Source: Enterovibrio sp. JCM 19048 (lineage in GTDB: Bacteria > Pseudomonadota > Gammaproteobacteria > Enterobacterales > Vibrionaceae). Taken from it: a stretch of 64,000 bases of DNA. Shown one piece after another: positions 29,662-38,739 of this stretch. Each line of letters starts with the position of its first letter. Positions within the stretch are counted from its first letter, which is position 1. Made by a program: the position numbers and the translations under genes. Under the pieces are notes generated by a model, which was not told the origin of the DNA, ran no database searches, and saw only the letters and a program-made list of their open reading frames with translations. Location: NCBI GenBank assembly GCA_001310415.1, contig BAXE01000002.1, forward strand, positions 62,001-126,000. Direction: 5' to 3'.

Positions 29662-31120
29662 TCAGGCTTTTGCCGGAATGGCTTTCAGAATCGCAATCAT
29701 CTGTTCCCAGAAAAGGCCAACGGTGGCGATATTCACTTTCTCATCCGGTGAGTGCGGGAACTTGATGGTTGGGCCAAAAGAGATCATATCCATGTTTGGA
29801 TACGGTTCTTTAAACAGGCCACATTCCAAGCCGGCGTGGATCACCATGATATTCGGCACGCGGCCATAGATCTCTTCATAGGTCTTTCTGAACACATGCA
29901 TGATCTCTGAGTCCGGATCTGGCTTCCAGCTGGGTATGCGCCGGAAAATGCCACTTTGGCACCTGCCAGCTCACCCATGGATTTCAGCATGCTTTCAACA
30001 TAGCTGCGGCCACTGTCTGCCAGTGAGCGGATCAGACACAGCAGGGTTAATTTGTCACTTTCAGTGGTAATAACACCAAGGTTCAGAGAGGTTTCAACCA
30101 CACCGGCGATGTCATCACTCATGCGCACCACGCCGTTCGGGCAAGCGTTGATGGCGGCAATAATACGGCTTTGTACCGCTGGGGTCAGTGGCTGCTCGCT
30201 GATGTCATGATCCAGTACAGACAGTGCAATTGATGTTTCTACCGCACCCAGCTCTTCGGTCAGCAAGGATTCGAAGTAGTTGAACAGGCTGGTAAGTTTC
30301 TCAACGTTTGAAGCAGGAACCGCAATATCTGCTGCAGCTTCGCGCGGGATGGCATTGCGAAGAGTGCCGCCACGTACAGAAAGAAGGCGCAGTCCAAGTT
30401 CGTTCGCGTGTCCCGCCAGAAAACGGCCCAGCAGTTTGTTGGCATTTGCACGGCCTGTGTGGATGTCACAGCCAGAGTGGCCACCTTTCAGGCCTTTGAT
30501 CTGCAGGGTTTTACCCACATAACCGCCGCCCAGCTCCTGACGATCCAGATTGAACGTCAGCGATGCATCAACACCACCGGCGCAGCCCATGTAAATTTCG
30601 CCTTCCTGCTCGGAATCGGTGTTAAGCAGAATTTCGCCTTCCAGCCAGCCTTCTTTGAGGCCAAATGCGCCAGTCATGCCGGCTTCTTCATCGATGGTCA
30701 GCAGCACTTCCAGAGGGCCATGTTCGATGTCTTTGGAAGCCAGCACTGCAAGACATGCCGCCATGCCCATGCCGTTGTCAGCACCCAGTGTGGTGCCTTC
30801 TGCCGTTACCCATTCACCGTCGATATAAGGACGGATAGGGTCAACCGAAAAATCGTGTCCGGTGTCTTCATTTTTCTGCGGCACCATGTCGATATGCGCC
30901 TGAAGCACCACACCCTTGCGGTTTTCCATGCCTGGAGTGGCTGGTTTTTGATAAAGACGTTTCCTACGTCATCACGACGGACTGACAGACCTTCACTGGT
31001 TGCCCAGTCGACAATGTACTGCGCCAGTTGCTCCTCGTGCTTAGATGGGTGAGGGATAGAACAGATCTTATCGAAAAATTGCCACACAGCTTGTGGTGAC
31101 AGTTGGCTGATTTCTGACAC
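29662..31120 (-). CDS. pepD: Cytosol nonspecific dipeptidase (aminoacyl-histidine dipeptidase), two frameshifts
   Basis: M20-family zinc dipeptidase (carnosinase-type). GTG start at 31120: VSEISQLSPQAVWQFFDKICSIPHPSKHEEQLA. Metal-site motifs LQAHIDMVPQ, TLGADNGMGMAACL and TIDEEAGMTGAFG; then GCAGGVD, KGGHSGCDIHTGRANANKLL, GGTLRNAIPREA and the C-terminal IMVIHAGLECGLFKEPYP. Breaks near 30930 (NQP / MENRKGVVLQAH) and near 29925 (GAYPA / HVFRKTYEEIYG). About 486 aa restored. An upstream hairpin with a T-run lies only 25 bp before the start (see terminator at 31145). Confidence 0.95.
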
Positions 31121-31144
31121 AGGCTTTCTCCAGAAAACTAGAAA

Positions 31145-31170
31145 TAAAAAGGCATGCAATTCTGCATGCC
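31145..31170 (-). terminator. Terminator hairpin just upstream of pepD
   Basis: On the minus strand, GGCATGCA / TGCATGCC (8-bp stem, GAAT loop) followed by TTTTTATTT, ending 25 bp before the pepD GTG. It follows the decayed chemoreceptor tail at 31243-31365 and is probably its original terminator, though it could now act on pepD leader transcripts. A second small hairpin ATGCTTT/AAAGCAT lies at 31202-31219. Confidence 0.7.
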
Positions 31171-31242
31171 GATAACTTATCAGAATTTGTAACGCAAAAG
31201 TATGCTTTGTTAAAAGCATTTATCTGCATCTACGTTGAATGA

Positions 31243-31365
31243 CTACATCTTGAACTGACCCATGCTGCGTTTGAGTTGAACACCGGCCGCTGACAGTTGT
31301 AGCGTTGCTTTCAGCTTTCTATTAAGTGGTTGGGCGCGGTGCTTCTCGATACCGTCCAAATTGCG
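31243..31365 (-). pseudogene. Remnant of a chemoreceptor C-terminus
   Basis: An open frame of about 40 codons with no start, preceded by a stop, ends in LKATLQLSAAGVQLKRSMGQFKM and a TAG. The final pattern (amphipathic heptads closing in QFKM) is like the last residues of methyl-accepting chemotaxis proteins, such as ARFKVA in the gene at the left end of this window. No signalling hairpin is found upstream, so only a short tail remains. The terminator 70 bp downstream fits. This is pattern recognition on a short sequence and could be chance. Confidence 0.4.
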
Positions 31366-31516
31366 TTATGTAAAGGCATTGTGGCGTCCACTTTTCCATC
31401 AACATGGTCAGCGTTCAAGCATCTTTGGTTAACCTGTTGGTATTCATGGGATTTTCATCAATGACCGGATTGTTTGTATGTAATTAAATTACATAAAAGA
31501 GTTTGTAATGATGATA

Positions 31517-31570
31517 TTTGTGATCTAGATCGTCTTTATGCTTGTAATAAAATAACAAAAAGGCTATTAT
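31517..31570 (+). promoter_or_regulatory. CRP-site plus promoter of the small-RNA/small-ORF unit
   Basis: TGTGATCTAGATCGTC (31519-31534) keeps the left CRP half-site TGTGA and the preferred TCTAGA centre; the right half is weaker. Downstream are TTGTAA (31542-31547), a 17-bp spacer and TATTAT (31565-31570), predicting a start near 31577 with the CRP site centred about -50. Upstream, 31366-31516 holds nothing else that I recognise. Confidence 0.7.
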
Positions 31571-31576
31571 CTCACC

Positions 31577-31934
31577 GTCCCAAGGTAAGAGCACTCGGCT
31601 CGGGACAAAGCGTCTCGCTTTCATTTGTTTATGGATAAGCCCGAAATCATTCGTCTCCACGGAACCGAGCTTTTTGTTAAAGCGACTTTCTTTCGAATAT
31701 TTGAGGTGAACTTATGAAAGGTGACTCAGCGTGTAACTATTGGAACCGCGGTTCGATTTACACCACCAATTTCCGTTATCCGAATGCGTTCGGATATCAA
31801 CGCAAGTAAGACAGTTTGTTCCCCTTGGAGGTCAGGCCTCCAAATGTAATACCCCGCTCTAACAGATACTTTGTTTCCGCAGTTTGGAAACGCACTTTAT
31901 ATCTGGCGCCACTATTTGATAGTGGCGTTTTTTT
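31577..31934 (+). ncRNA. vcdR: vcdRP-like dual-function RNA
   Basis: A self-contained unit: CRP-dependent-looking promoter, leader of about 137 nt with small hairpins, a 31-codon ORF, then about 100 nt of 3' region ending in a strong terminator (CGCCACTAT / ATAGTGGCG, T7, 31907-31934). The 3' region has hairpins GGAG/CTCC (31827-31841) and GTTTCC/GGAAAC (31873-31891) and two unpaired-looking runs of four C: TTCCCCTT near 31819 and TACCCCGC near 31851. From memory, VcdRP of Vibrio cholerae is a cAMP-CRP-controlled RNA that encodes a 29-aa protein acting on citrate synthase and uses C-rich stretches to repress PTS sugar-transporter mRNAs; this unit matches that plan. I cannot align it here, so the name is provisional. 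The alternative is an attenuator for the permease, less likely since a full terminator and separate PurR boxes intervene. Confidence 0.7.
31714..31809 (+). CDS. vcdP: 31-aa small protein, VcdP-like
   Basis: Too short for routine calling but well supported: ATG at 31714 preceded by GAGGTG at 6-bp spacing, and a TAA at 31807. The product begins MKGDSACNYWNRG and ends YPNAFGYQRK: basic, rich in aromatic residues, one cysteine, no signal peptide or TM. It is embedded in the CRP-controlled RNA unit. By position and size it is the counterpart of VcdP (29 aa in V. cholerae, reported to act on citrate synthase); identity is not verified by alignment. Confidence 0.7.
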   Translation: MKGDSACNYWNRGSIYTTNFRYPNAFGYQRK

Positions 31935-32143
31935 ATCCAAAAAACCTTTCTCACCACATTGCTCTCATATTTCCAATTTGCTTATTAAATAGTCAGTTAT
32001 TCCTATTACTATTGGACGGTTAACGCGGGATTTTGCGTTAAACCCACTCAGTCGCATAAAACACCAGCAAACAGACAAGAACGTGATGCAATTCACGCTG
32101 GAAATTTAGTGAGTTGGCAGTTAATATTCGCGTCAAATTTTTT

Positions 32144-32173
32144 GCGCAAACGTTTACGACAAACGTTTGCGTT
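32144..32173 (+). promoter_or_regulatory. Two overlapping PurR-type operators before the purine permease
   Basis: GCGCAAACGTTTACGA (32144-32159) and GACAAACGTTTGCGTT (32158-32173) each carry the AAACGTTT core of the PurR consensus; their centres are 13 bp apart. They lie 45-75 bp before the permease start. The remainder of the gap from 31935 is AT-rich leader with no gene. Confidence 0.8.
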
Positions 32174-32217
32174 TATGTTGACTGACATGAATCCACTTTC
32201 CAAGGAACCGAAAAGCC

Positions 32218-33504
32218 ATGCTTGAGCGTCTTTTTAACCTTAAAGCGCAAGGTACAGATGTTAAAACGGAAGTCATCGCGGGATTAACCACATTCCTGAC
32301 CATGGCTTATATCATTTTCGTCAACCCAGCTATCCTGTCCGAAACCGGTATGGATCGTGGCGCGGTGTTTGTGGCGACCTGTTTGGCGGCAGCGATTGGC
32401 TGTTTCGTTATGGGTCTGGTAGCCAACTATCCTGTTGCACAAGCGCCGGGTATGGGTCTGAATGCTTTCTTCACCTACACAGTGGTATTCCAGATGGGAT
32501 ATTCGTGGCAGGTGGCACTGGCAGCGGTATTCCTCTCCGGTCTGTGTTTTATTGCGCTGAGCCTTTTTAAAGTGCGTGAATGGATCATTCACTCAATCCC
32601 TCTTTCTCTGCGCACCGGTATTTCGGCCGGTATTGGTATGTTCCTGGCGCTGATCGCGCTGCAAAACTCCGGTATCGTTGTTGACCATCCTGCAACCCTG
32701 GTTGCAATGGGCGATCTGTCTTCATTCGGTCCTGCTATGGCCGCGCTGGGTTTCTTCCTGACCATTGGTCTGGTTAACCGCGGCATCAAAGGTGCGGTGA
32801 TGATTGCTATCCTGATTGTGACAGCACTGGGTGTGATGTTCGGTGATGTTCAGTATGCAGGTATCATGTCTACGCCACCTAGCATCGCACCGACTTTCAT
32901 GCAGCTGGATTTTGCTGGCGCACTGGAAGTGGGCATGATTTCAATTGTGTTTGCGTTCCTGTTTGTTGACCTATTTGACACTGCAGGCACCCTGGTTGGT
33001 GTGGCACAAAAAGCTGAGCTGCTAGACAAAGACGGTAAGCTGCCACGCTTGAACCGCGCGCTGTTGGCCGACAGTACTGCTACCACGGTTGGTGCAGTTT
33101 TGGGTACATCAAACACCACGTCATACATTGAAAGCGTAGCGGGCGTTGCAGAGGGTGGCCGCACCGGTCTGACCGCGGTAACTGTGGGTGTTCTGTTCTT
33201 GCTGGCGCTGTTCTTCTCGCCACTGGCGGGAATGGTTCCTGCGTATGCGACAGCAGGTGCTCTGTTCTACGTGGCAATCCTGATGATGTCAGGTCTGGTG
33301 GGCGTAAACTGGCGTGACCTGACTGAAGCTGCGCCGGTAGTGGTTGTCTGTCTTCTGATGCCACTGACCTATTCCATTGCACATGGTATCGGCCTTGGCT
33401 TTATTTCTTACTGTGCAATCAAAGCATTCAGCGGTAAAGGACGTGACGTACCTATCAGTATTTGGGTTCTCGCGGGTCTATTCTTGCTGAAATTCGTTAT
33501 GTAA
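32218..33504 (+). CDS. NCS2/AzgA-family purine permease
   Basis: 428-aa inner-membrane proton symporter for adenine, guanine or hypoxanthine. Seen: N-terminal GLTTFLTMAYIIFVNPAIL, QAPGMGLNAFFTYTVV, and FVDLFDTAGTLVGVA and TSNTTSYIESVAGVAEGGRTGLTAV motifs, all typical of the AzgA subfamily (E. coli AdeP/AdeQ, GhxP/GhxQ, B. subtilis PbuG), with about 12-14 hydrophobic segments. Exact substrate cannot be set. PurR boxes upstream and gpt 67 bp downstream point to purine-base salvage. Intact. Confidence 0.93.
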   Translation: MLERLFNLKAQGTDVKTEVIAGLTTFLTMAYIIFVNPAILSETGMDRGAVFVATCLAAAIGCFVMGLVANYPVAQAPGMGLNAFFTYTVVFQMGYSWQVALAAVFLSGLCFIALSLFKVREWIIHSIPLSLRTGISAGIGMFLALIALQNSGIVVDHPATLVAMGDLSSFGPAMAALGFFLTIGLVNRGIKGAVMIAILIVTALGVMFGDVQYAGIMSTPPSIAPTFMQLDFAGALEVGMISIVFAFLFVDLFDTAGTLVGVAQKAELLDKDGKLPRLNRALLADSTATTVGAVLGTSNTTSYIESVAGVAEGGRTGLTAVTVGVLFLLALFFSPLAGMVPAYATAGALFYVAILMMSGLVGVNWRDLTEAAPVVVVCLLMPLTYSIAHGIGLGFISYCAIKAFSGKGRDVPISIWVLAGLFLLKFVM

Positions 33505-33571
33505 GACACAATACGCCGCAATCTTTTGAGTGAGTTAGAAAGGGCGACCATCGCCTCTGAGGTTTTCTGAA

Positions 33572-34030
33572 ATGAGCAACAAGTTTGTTATCACCTGGGA
33601 CAACATGCAAATGTACACCCGCCAACTGGCAGAGAAACTGCTACCTGCTGATCAGTGGACTGGCATTATCGCGGTAAGCCGTGGTGGTCTGGTACCGGCA
33701 GCAATTCTGGCGCGTGAACTGGGTATCCGCCATGTTGATACTGTTTGCATCTCCAGCTACGACCACGATCACCAGCGTGAAATGCGTGTTCTGAAGAAAG
33801 CGGAAGGTGACGGTGAAGGTTTCCTGGTTGTTGATGATCTGGTTGACACCGGTGGCACTGCGGAAGTTATCCGTGAAATGTACCCGAAAGCCAAGTTTGT
33901 AACCGTATGTGCAAAGCCAGCTGGTAAACATCTGGTTGATGACTACGTGGTAGATATTGCTCAAGATTGCTGGATTGAACAGCCTTGGGATATGGGCGTA
34001 ACGTTTGTTCCTCCTATTTCAAAGCGCTAA
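33572..34030 (+). CDS. gpt: Xanthine (guanine) phosphoribosyltransferase
   Basis: 152 aa, same as E. coli Gpt. Converts xanthine/guanine/hypoxanthine with PRPP to nucleotides. PRPP-binding motif [17 protein letters not shown]-terminal loop [19 protein letters not shown], and C-terminal [21 protein letters not shown]. Downstream of the PurR-box permease, probably co-transcribed; own terminator follows. Confidence 0.97.
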   Translation: MSNKFVITWDNMQMYTRQLAEKLLPADQWTGIIAVSRGGLVPAAILARELGIRHVDTVCISSYDHDHQREMRVLKKAEGDGEGFLVVDDLVDTGGTAEVIREMYPKAKFVTVCAKPAGKHLVDDYVVDIAQDCWIEQPWDMGVTFVPPISKR

Positions 34031-34039
34031 GTATTCTGA

Positions 34040-34062
34040 AAGCCCCGAAAGGGGCTTTTTTG
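34040..34062 (+). terminator. Terminator of the permease-gpt unit
   Basis: AGCCCC / GGGGCT stem with GAAA tetraloop and T6, 9 bp after gpt. Confidence 0.9.
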
Positions 34063-34159
34063 TACCTGTAACCCAGAGATTCTGGCGTCCGTAGAGTATC
34101 TTCAGGTCGTTTAGGTATACACTAGGGGCAGTTCAGTTCCACTATCAGGGAGAGGTTCT

Positions 34160-35407
34160 GTGAGCGAATCCGAAAACCTTTCAATCAAACTTTTCAAACC
34201 CCACCGTCATGCCAGAGAAACCTCCACACTGGTGGGTTCTTCGAGCAATCATCCCGGCGGTCTGCATAATGCTATTGACGGTGACAGCGACAACAGCTGG
34301 TACCGTATTCTTCGTCGCCCACAATGGATATGGCAAGGTCTCGACCCCATCGAAATGGAAGCAACGCTGGCGCGTATTGCCGTATCTGATAATGAAAGAA
34401 CCAGCGAGAAACTGTTGGATACCGTGGTAGGTTACCGCCCCGGAAACTGGTCTTATGAATGGACGCAAGAGGGAATGCGTTTTCAGCGTCAGGCAAAAGT
34501 CTTAGAAGAGCAGGGTGACAAAAAGGCGGCGGCGGATGCCTGGCTGAAAGCCTCCACCCATTTCAGCATCGCTGCGTACCCTCACCTGAAAGGCGACACC
34601 CTCTCACAGCAGGCAGAAGTGCTGGCAAACAAAGCCTTTCACGCCGCGATGGAGAAATCGTCCTACAAAATCAAAAGCGTCGTGACCAAGGTTGACGGCA
34701 AGTCTCTGGAAGGCTTCCTGTACCTTCCGCACACAGATTCGCCGTTGCCGACAGTTATTGTCAGTTGTGGGCTTGATTGCCTGCAAACCGATATGTGGCG
34801 CTTGTTTGAAGACTATTTCCTGCCTGCCAATATTGCTATGTTGACCATCGACATGCCTTCGGTGGGCAGAAGTCACCACTGGTCATTGAGCGAAGATACC
34901 AGTCGCTTGCACCAGGCCATGTTGGCTGAGTTATCTTCCGTGCCTTGGGTTGATCACCATCGCGTGGGCTGCATGGGGATACGTTTTGGTGCCAATGCAG
35001 CGGTACGTATGGCGTTTGTGGAGCAAAACCGTATCAAGTCCTGTGTCTCAATCGGTGGCGTATTACATGCCATGCTGAGCGAGTCGGAGCGACTGAACAA
35101 CATTCCTCCAATGTATCTCGACACCATTGCCTCACGCATGGGTAGGATGGAGGCATCAGCATCTATGCTTACCCAGCTTCGTGCATTGTCGCTGCGTAAC
35201 CAAGGCCTGCTGGTGGGACGTAAAACCAAAGTGCCTGTCCTGGCGATGAGCTTGAGCGATGACCCGGTATGTCCGGAGTCAGATAACCGCTTGGCAGCAA
35301 CATACAGCCAGGGAGGGAAGTCAAAAATTGTGCCTTCCAAACCAATTCATGATGGCTATCACAGGATTATGCAGGAAGCCGTCACCTGGTTTGCGGAAAC
35401 TTTGTGA
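34160..35407 (+). CDS. frsA: FrsA fermentation-respiration switch protein (alpha/beta hydrolase fold)
   Basis: 415 aa. Binds unphosphorylated IIA-Glc and shifts E. coli toward fermentation; in Vibrio vulnificus a pyruvate decarboxylase activity was claimed and disputed. Seen: N-terminal LFKPHRHARETSTLV, DNSWYRILRRPQWIWQGLDPIE, and the hydrolase core TVIVSCGLDCLQTDMWRLFEDY and CMGIRFGANAAVRMAF, where the usual nucleophile serine is replaced, as is normal for FrsA. Between gpt and crl, its usual place in Vibrio. Intact. Confidence 0.94.
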   Translation: MSESENLSIKLFKPHRHARETSTLVGSSSNHPGGLHNAIDGDSDNSWYRILRRPQWIWQGLDPIEMEATLARIAVSDNERTSEKLLDTVVGYRPGNWSYEWTQEGMRFQRQAKVLEEQGDKKAAADAWLKASTHFSIAAYPHLKGDTLSQQAEVLANKAFHAAMEKSSYKIKSVVTKVDGKSLEGFLYLPHTDSPLPTVIVSCGLDCLQTDMWRLFEDYFLPANIAMLTIDMPSVGRSHHWSLSEDTSRLHQAMLAELSSVPWVDHHRVGCMGIRFGANAAVRMAFVEQNRIKSCVSIGGVLHAMLSESERLNNIPPMYLDTIASRMGRMEASASMLTQLRALSLRNQGLLVGRKTKVPVLAMSLSDDPVCPESDNRLAATYSQGGKSKIVPSKPIHDGYHRIMQEAVTWFAETL

Positions 35408-35654
35408 TAGATGTCTTTTTAACGTCTTGATTCAGAGAAAGAATCACTAATACCGCTAGTGGGTGGACGAAATTCCATCGGTTGCATGGTATACATTGAG
35501 ACTCAGGCCTGCTTTTTACGGCAGGTCTGGGTGTAATGTCTGCTGACCCATAAAAATAAGAAATAACCGACGCCACCATTCAACGCGGCGAACCGGTGTC
35601 AGCAAGCGATGCAGGAATGCATTGGTACTGAATCTCGTCTTAAGGGAGCTTGCT

Positions 35655-36059
35655 ATGACCGACGAAACCAAAACCCTGTCCCACGGCCGCCTCATGACCC
35701 GCTTTGCGCAGGTCGGCCCGTATCTGCGCCAAAACAAATCCTCTGAAAACAGCTATTTCTTTGATTGTCTGTCTGCTTGTGTCAATGCCAAAAAGAGCCC
35801 GGAAAGCCGTGAGTTCTGGGGCTGGTGGATGCAGCTGACGCCGAAGGAAGGCGGCTTTGAGTACCTCTATACCTTTGGAAAATACAACACAGAAGGTGAA
35901 TGGCTGGAGGATGCAATTCCTAACAAGTACGCCGATGAAGTGAAAGCGTCGCTGGATACTTTCTACAGTAAAATCACAGAATTGGTGGAAGGTGAGCTGG
36001 CCTTGGAAATCACGGCGCAGCCTTCTTTGAAGCAGCCTAAACTGGGTTCTGCTGCCTGA
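35655..36059 (+). CDS. crl: Sigma-S-binding protein Crl
   Basis: 134-aa small activator that helps RpoS compete for core RNA polymerase. Start MTDETKTLSHGRLMTRFAQVGPYLR at 35655, with AAGGGAG 6 bp upstream; the longer frame upstream lacks family similarity. Conserved FDCLSACVN and REFWGWWMQLTPKEGGFEY. The 247-bp gap before it holds no gene. A weaker hairpin at 36073-36103 (GCGAATAA / TTATTCGC) may terminate it. Confidence 0.95.
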   Translation: MTDETKTLSHGRLMTRFAQVGPYLRQNKSSENSYFFDCLSACVNAKKSPESREFWGWWMQLTPKEGGFEYLYTFGKYNTEGEWLEDAIPNKYADEVKASLDTFYSKITELVEGELALEITAQPSLKQPKLGSAA

Positions 36060-36165
36060 ATTTCGGCAAAAGGCGAATAATCACATCCTGTCGCGTTATT
36101 CGCTTGTTATCTTGGTCTGAGATTGATAAAAGAAAGGCTCATTTGCTTTTTATGTTGTCAATGTG

Positions 36166-37322
36166 ATGTCAGGCCAAGAAAACTCTTCATCTGCTATTTC
36201 TACGGCTGGCGACGCCCAACGTCGTCAGACTGTTGTTGTCAAACTCGGCACCAGTGTGCTGACTGGCGGTACCAAAAAAATCGACCGCGCTCATCTGGTT
36301 GAGCTGGTACGTCAATGTGCCATGTTGATCCGTCAGGGACACCGCGTGATTGTTGTGACTTCCGGTGCTATTGCCGCAGGTCGCGAACACCTTAACTACC
36401 CCGAACTGGCTGCTACCATTGCCAACAAACAGATGCTGGCAGCGGTAGGGCAAAGCCGCCTTATCCAGGAGTGGGAGCGCATGTTTGCCATTTATGGCAT
36501 CAACATCGGCCAGATGCTGCTGACGCGCGCTGATCTCGATGACCGCGAGCGCTACCTGAATGCACGCGATATGCTGCAGGCACTGTTGGTAAACAATATT
36601 GTGCCAGTGGTGAATGAAAACGACGCCGTTGCGACAGCAGAAATCAAAGTGGGTGACAACGACAACCTGTCTGCGTTGGTTGCGATTCTGGCGGAAGCCG
36701 ACAAATTGCTTTTGCTGACAGACCAACCTGGCCTGTTCACTGCTGATCCGCGCACCAATCCGGATGCTGAGCTTATCCGTGAAGTCCATACCATTGACGA
36801 AACTCTGCACAAGCTTGCTGGTGGCAGTGTAAGTGGTTTGGGTACCGGTGGCATGGCAACCAAGCTGCAAGCAGCTGATGTGGCTCGCCGAGCGGGTATA
36901 GAAGTGACAATCGCGGCGGGTAGCCGCCCTGAAGTGATCCAGAACCTTGTGGACGGCAAACCTGCGGGTACACGCTTCCTGCCGCTGGAGTCACCGCTGG
37001 AAAGCCGTAAACGCTGGATTCTTGCTGGCCCTCCGCCAGCGGGTAACATCATCATAGATGAAGGTGCGGCGAAAGCGGTGGTAGAACGTCACAGCAGCCT
37101 GCTGTCCAAAGGTATTGTGACCGTGGAAGGGCACTTTGACCGTGGTGCAGTTGCACGTATTTGCGATCAGAAAGGCAAGTTGCTCGCACGTGGATCTGTC
37201 GCTATTCAAGCAAGGATCTGGGGGCGATCGCAGGTCGACACAGTCAGGACATTCAAGATATTCTGGGTTACGCACACGGCGCCGTTGCGGTGCATTGCGA
37301 CGATCTGGTCGTTATTGATTAA
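36166..37322 (+). CDS. proB: Glutamate 5-kinase, one frameshift near the 3' end
   Basis: First enzyme of proline synthesis, phosphorylating glutamate. N-terminal kinase domain with [41 protein letters not shown] and [16 protein letters not shown]-terminal PUA domain from about 285. The frame breaks near 37205: one base missing, after which the PUA end reads [21 protein letters not shown] and stops at 37322. A GTG 3 bp upstream of the ATG is an alternative start. proA follows after 54 bp. About 386 aa. Confidence 0.94.
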
Positions 37323-37376
37323 TATCGGGCAGTGGTGGTTCACCACGGCCAATCAGGAAGAGCAATAGAGGCTGAA

Positions 37377-38630
37377 ATGAGTCTTCAACAAATGGGACGC
37401 GCAGCGAAAGACGCTGCATATGTACTGGCAACCGCGCCAACGGCACAAAAGAACAAAGCGCTGGCGGTGATTGCTGATGAGCTGGAAGCCAATGCTGACG
37501 CTATTCTGGCTGCCAACGCGAAAGACATCCAGGCGGGACGTGAAGCGGGCCTGACAGACGCTATGCTGGATCGCCTGTTGCTGAATGAAGCGCGCTTGGC
37601 AGGTATCGCAGCGGATGTTCGCAACGTGATTTCACTGTCTGATCCAGTCGGCAGTGAAATGGACTGCAAAGTGCTGGAAAACGGCATGACACTGAGCCGT
37701 CGCCGTGAGCCGATTGGCGTTATCGGTGTCATTTATGAAGCGCGCCCCAACGTGACCATTGATATCGCCTCGCTGTGCCTGAAAACTGGCAATGCCAGCA
37801 TCCTGCGCGGTGGCCGTGAGACGTTCCATTCCAACGTTGAGCTGGTGAAAGTGATCCAGACTGCGCTGGAAAAAGCCGATCTTCCTGCGTCTTCCGTTCA
37901 GTACATTGAAAAGCCTGACCGTGAATTGGTGGGTGAGTTGCTTCGTCTGGACGACTACGTCGACATGATCATCCCACGCGGTGGCGCGGGTCTGCACAAG
38001 ATGTGTAAGGAAAACAGCACGATTCCTGTGATTATTGGCGGCTTTGGTATCAGCCACCTGTTTGTGGACAAAACCGCTGACCTGGACCGTTCATTGGCAG
38101 TGATCCTCAATGCTAAAGTGCAGCGTCCATCGGCGTGTAACGCTCTGGATACCTTGCTGGTTCACGAAGCGGTTGCTGCTGAATTGCTGCAAAAACTGAC
38201 GCCGCTTTTTAATGACAACAAAGTGAAAGTGATGGCCGATGACACCGCTTTCCCACTGCTGTCAGGCGTGTCTGATCTGAATCATGCCGGTGAGAGCGAT
38301 TTTGATACTGAATGGCTGAGCTATACCCTGGGGGTGGCAATCGTGGCTGACGTTCATGCGGCGCTGAAACACATGCGTGACCATAATGCGAGCCATTCTG
38401 ATGCCATCATGACCAACGACCTGGCGTCAGCGGAAGCTTTCATCAACGGTGCTGGCTCAGCGGCGGTCTACGTGAATGCATCGACCCGTTTCACTGACGG
38501 TGCTCAGTTTGGCCTTGGCGCAGAAGTGGCGGTATCTACCCAGAAGCTGCATGCCCGTGGCCCAATGGGTCTTGAAGAGCTGACTACCTACAAATGGGTG
38601 GGGAAAGCCGATTACCTGAGCCGCCCATAA
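37377..38630 (+). CDS. proA: Glutamate-5-semialdehyde dehydrogenase
   Basis: 417 aa, same as E. coli ProA. Reduces gamma-glutamyl phosphate with NADPH. Seen: [41 protein letters not shown], and the catalytic cysteine in [14 protein letters not shown]-terminal [29 protein letters not shown]. Start at 37377 ([18 protein letters not shown]) preferred over an upstream in-frame Met. Intact. Confidence 0.97.
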   Translation: MSLQQMGRAAKDAAYVLATAPTAQKNKALAVIADELEANADAILAANAKDIQAGREAGLTDAMLDRLLLNEARLAGIAADVRNVISLSDPVGSEMDCKVLENGMTLSRRREPIGVIGVIYEARPNVTIDIASLCLKTGNASILRGGRETFHSNVELVKVIQTALEKADLPASSVQYIEKPDRELVGELLRLDDYVDMIIPRGGAGLHKMCKENSTIPVIIGGFGISHLFVDKTADLDRSLAVILNAKVQRPSACNALDTLLVHEAVAAELLQKLTPLFNDNKVKVMADDTAFPLLSGVSDLNHAGESDFDTEWLSYTLGVAIVADVHAALKHMRDHNASHSDAIMTNDLASAEAFINGAGSAAVYVNASTRFTDGAQFGLGAEVAVSTQKLHARGPMGLEELTTYKWVGKADYLSRP

Positions 38631-38651
38631 GCGACAAGGTGAATTGATGGA

Positions 38652-38679
38652 AGGCGCTCATTGGGCGCCTTTATTTTTA
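38652..38679 (+). terminator. Terminator of proBA
   Basis: AGGCGC / GCGCCT stem, 7-nt loop, T-rich tail TTATTTTTA. Confidence 0.75.
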
Positions 38680-38739
38680 CTTCCGAGAACCTGGCTTTGA
38701 CGGTAATCTCTCGCCATTGCCCATCACACCGCCAGTATT

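Noticed and set aside
31714-32217. Small ORF plus terminator as an attenuator of the purine permease
   Set aside because: A complete strong terminator and separate PurR boxes sit between them; a stand-alone dual-function RNA fits better.
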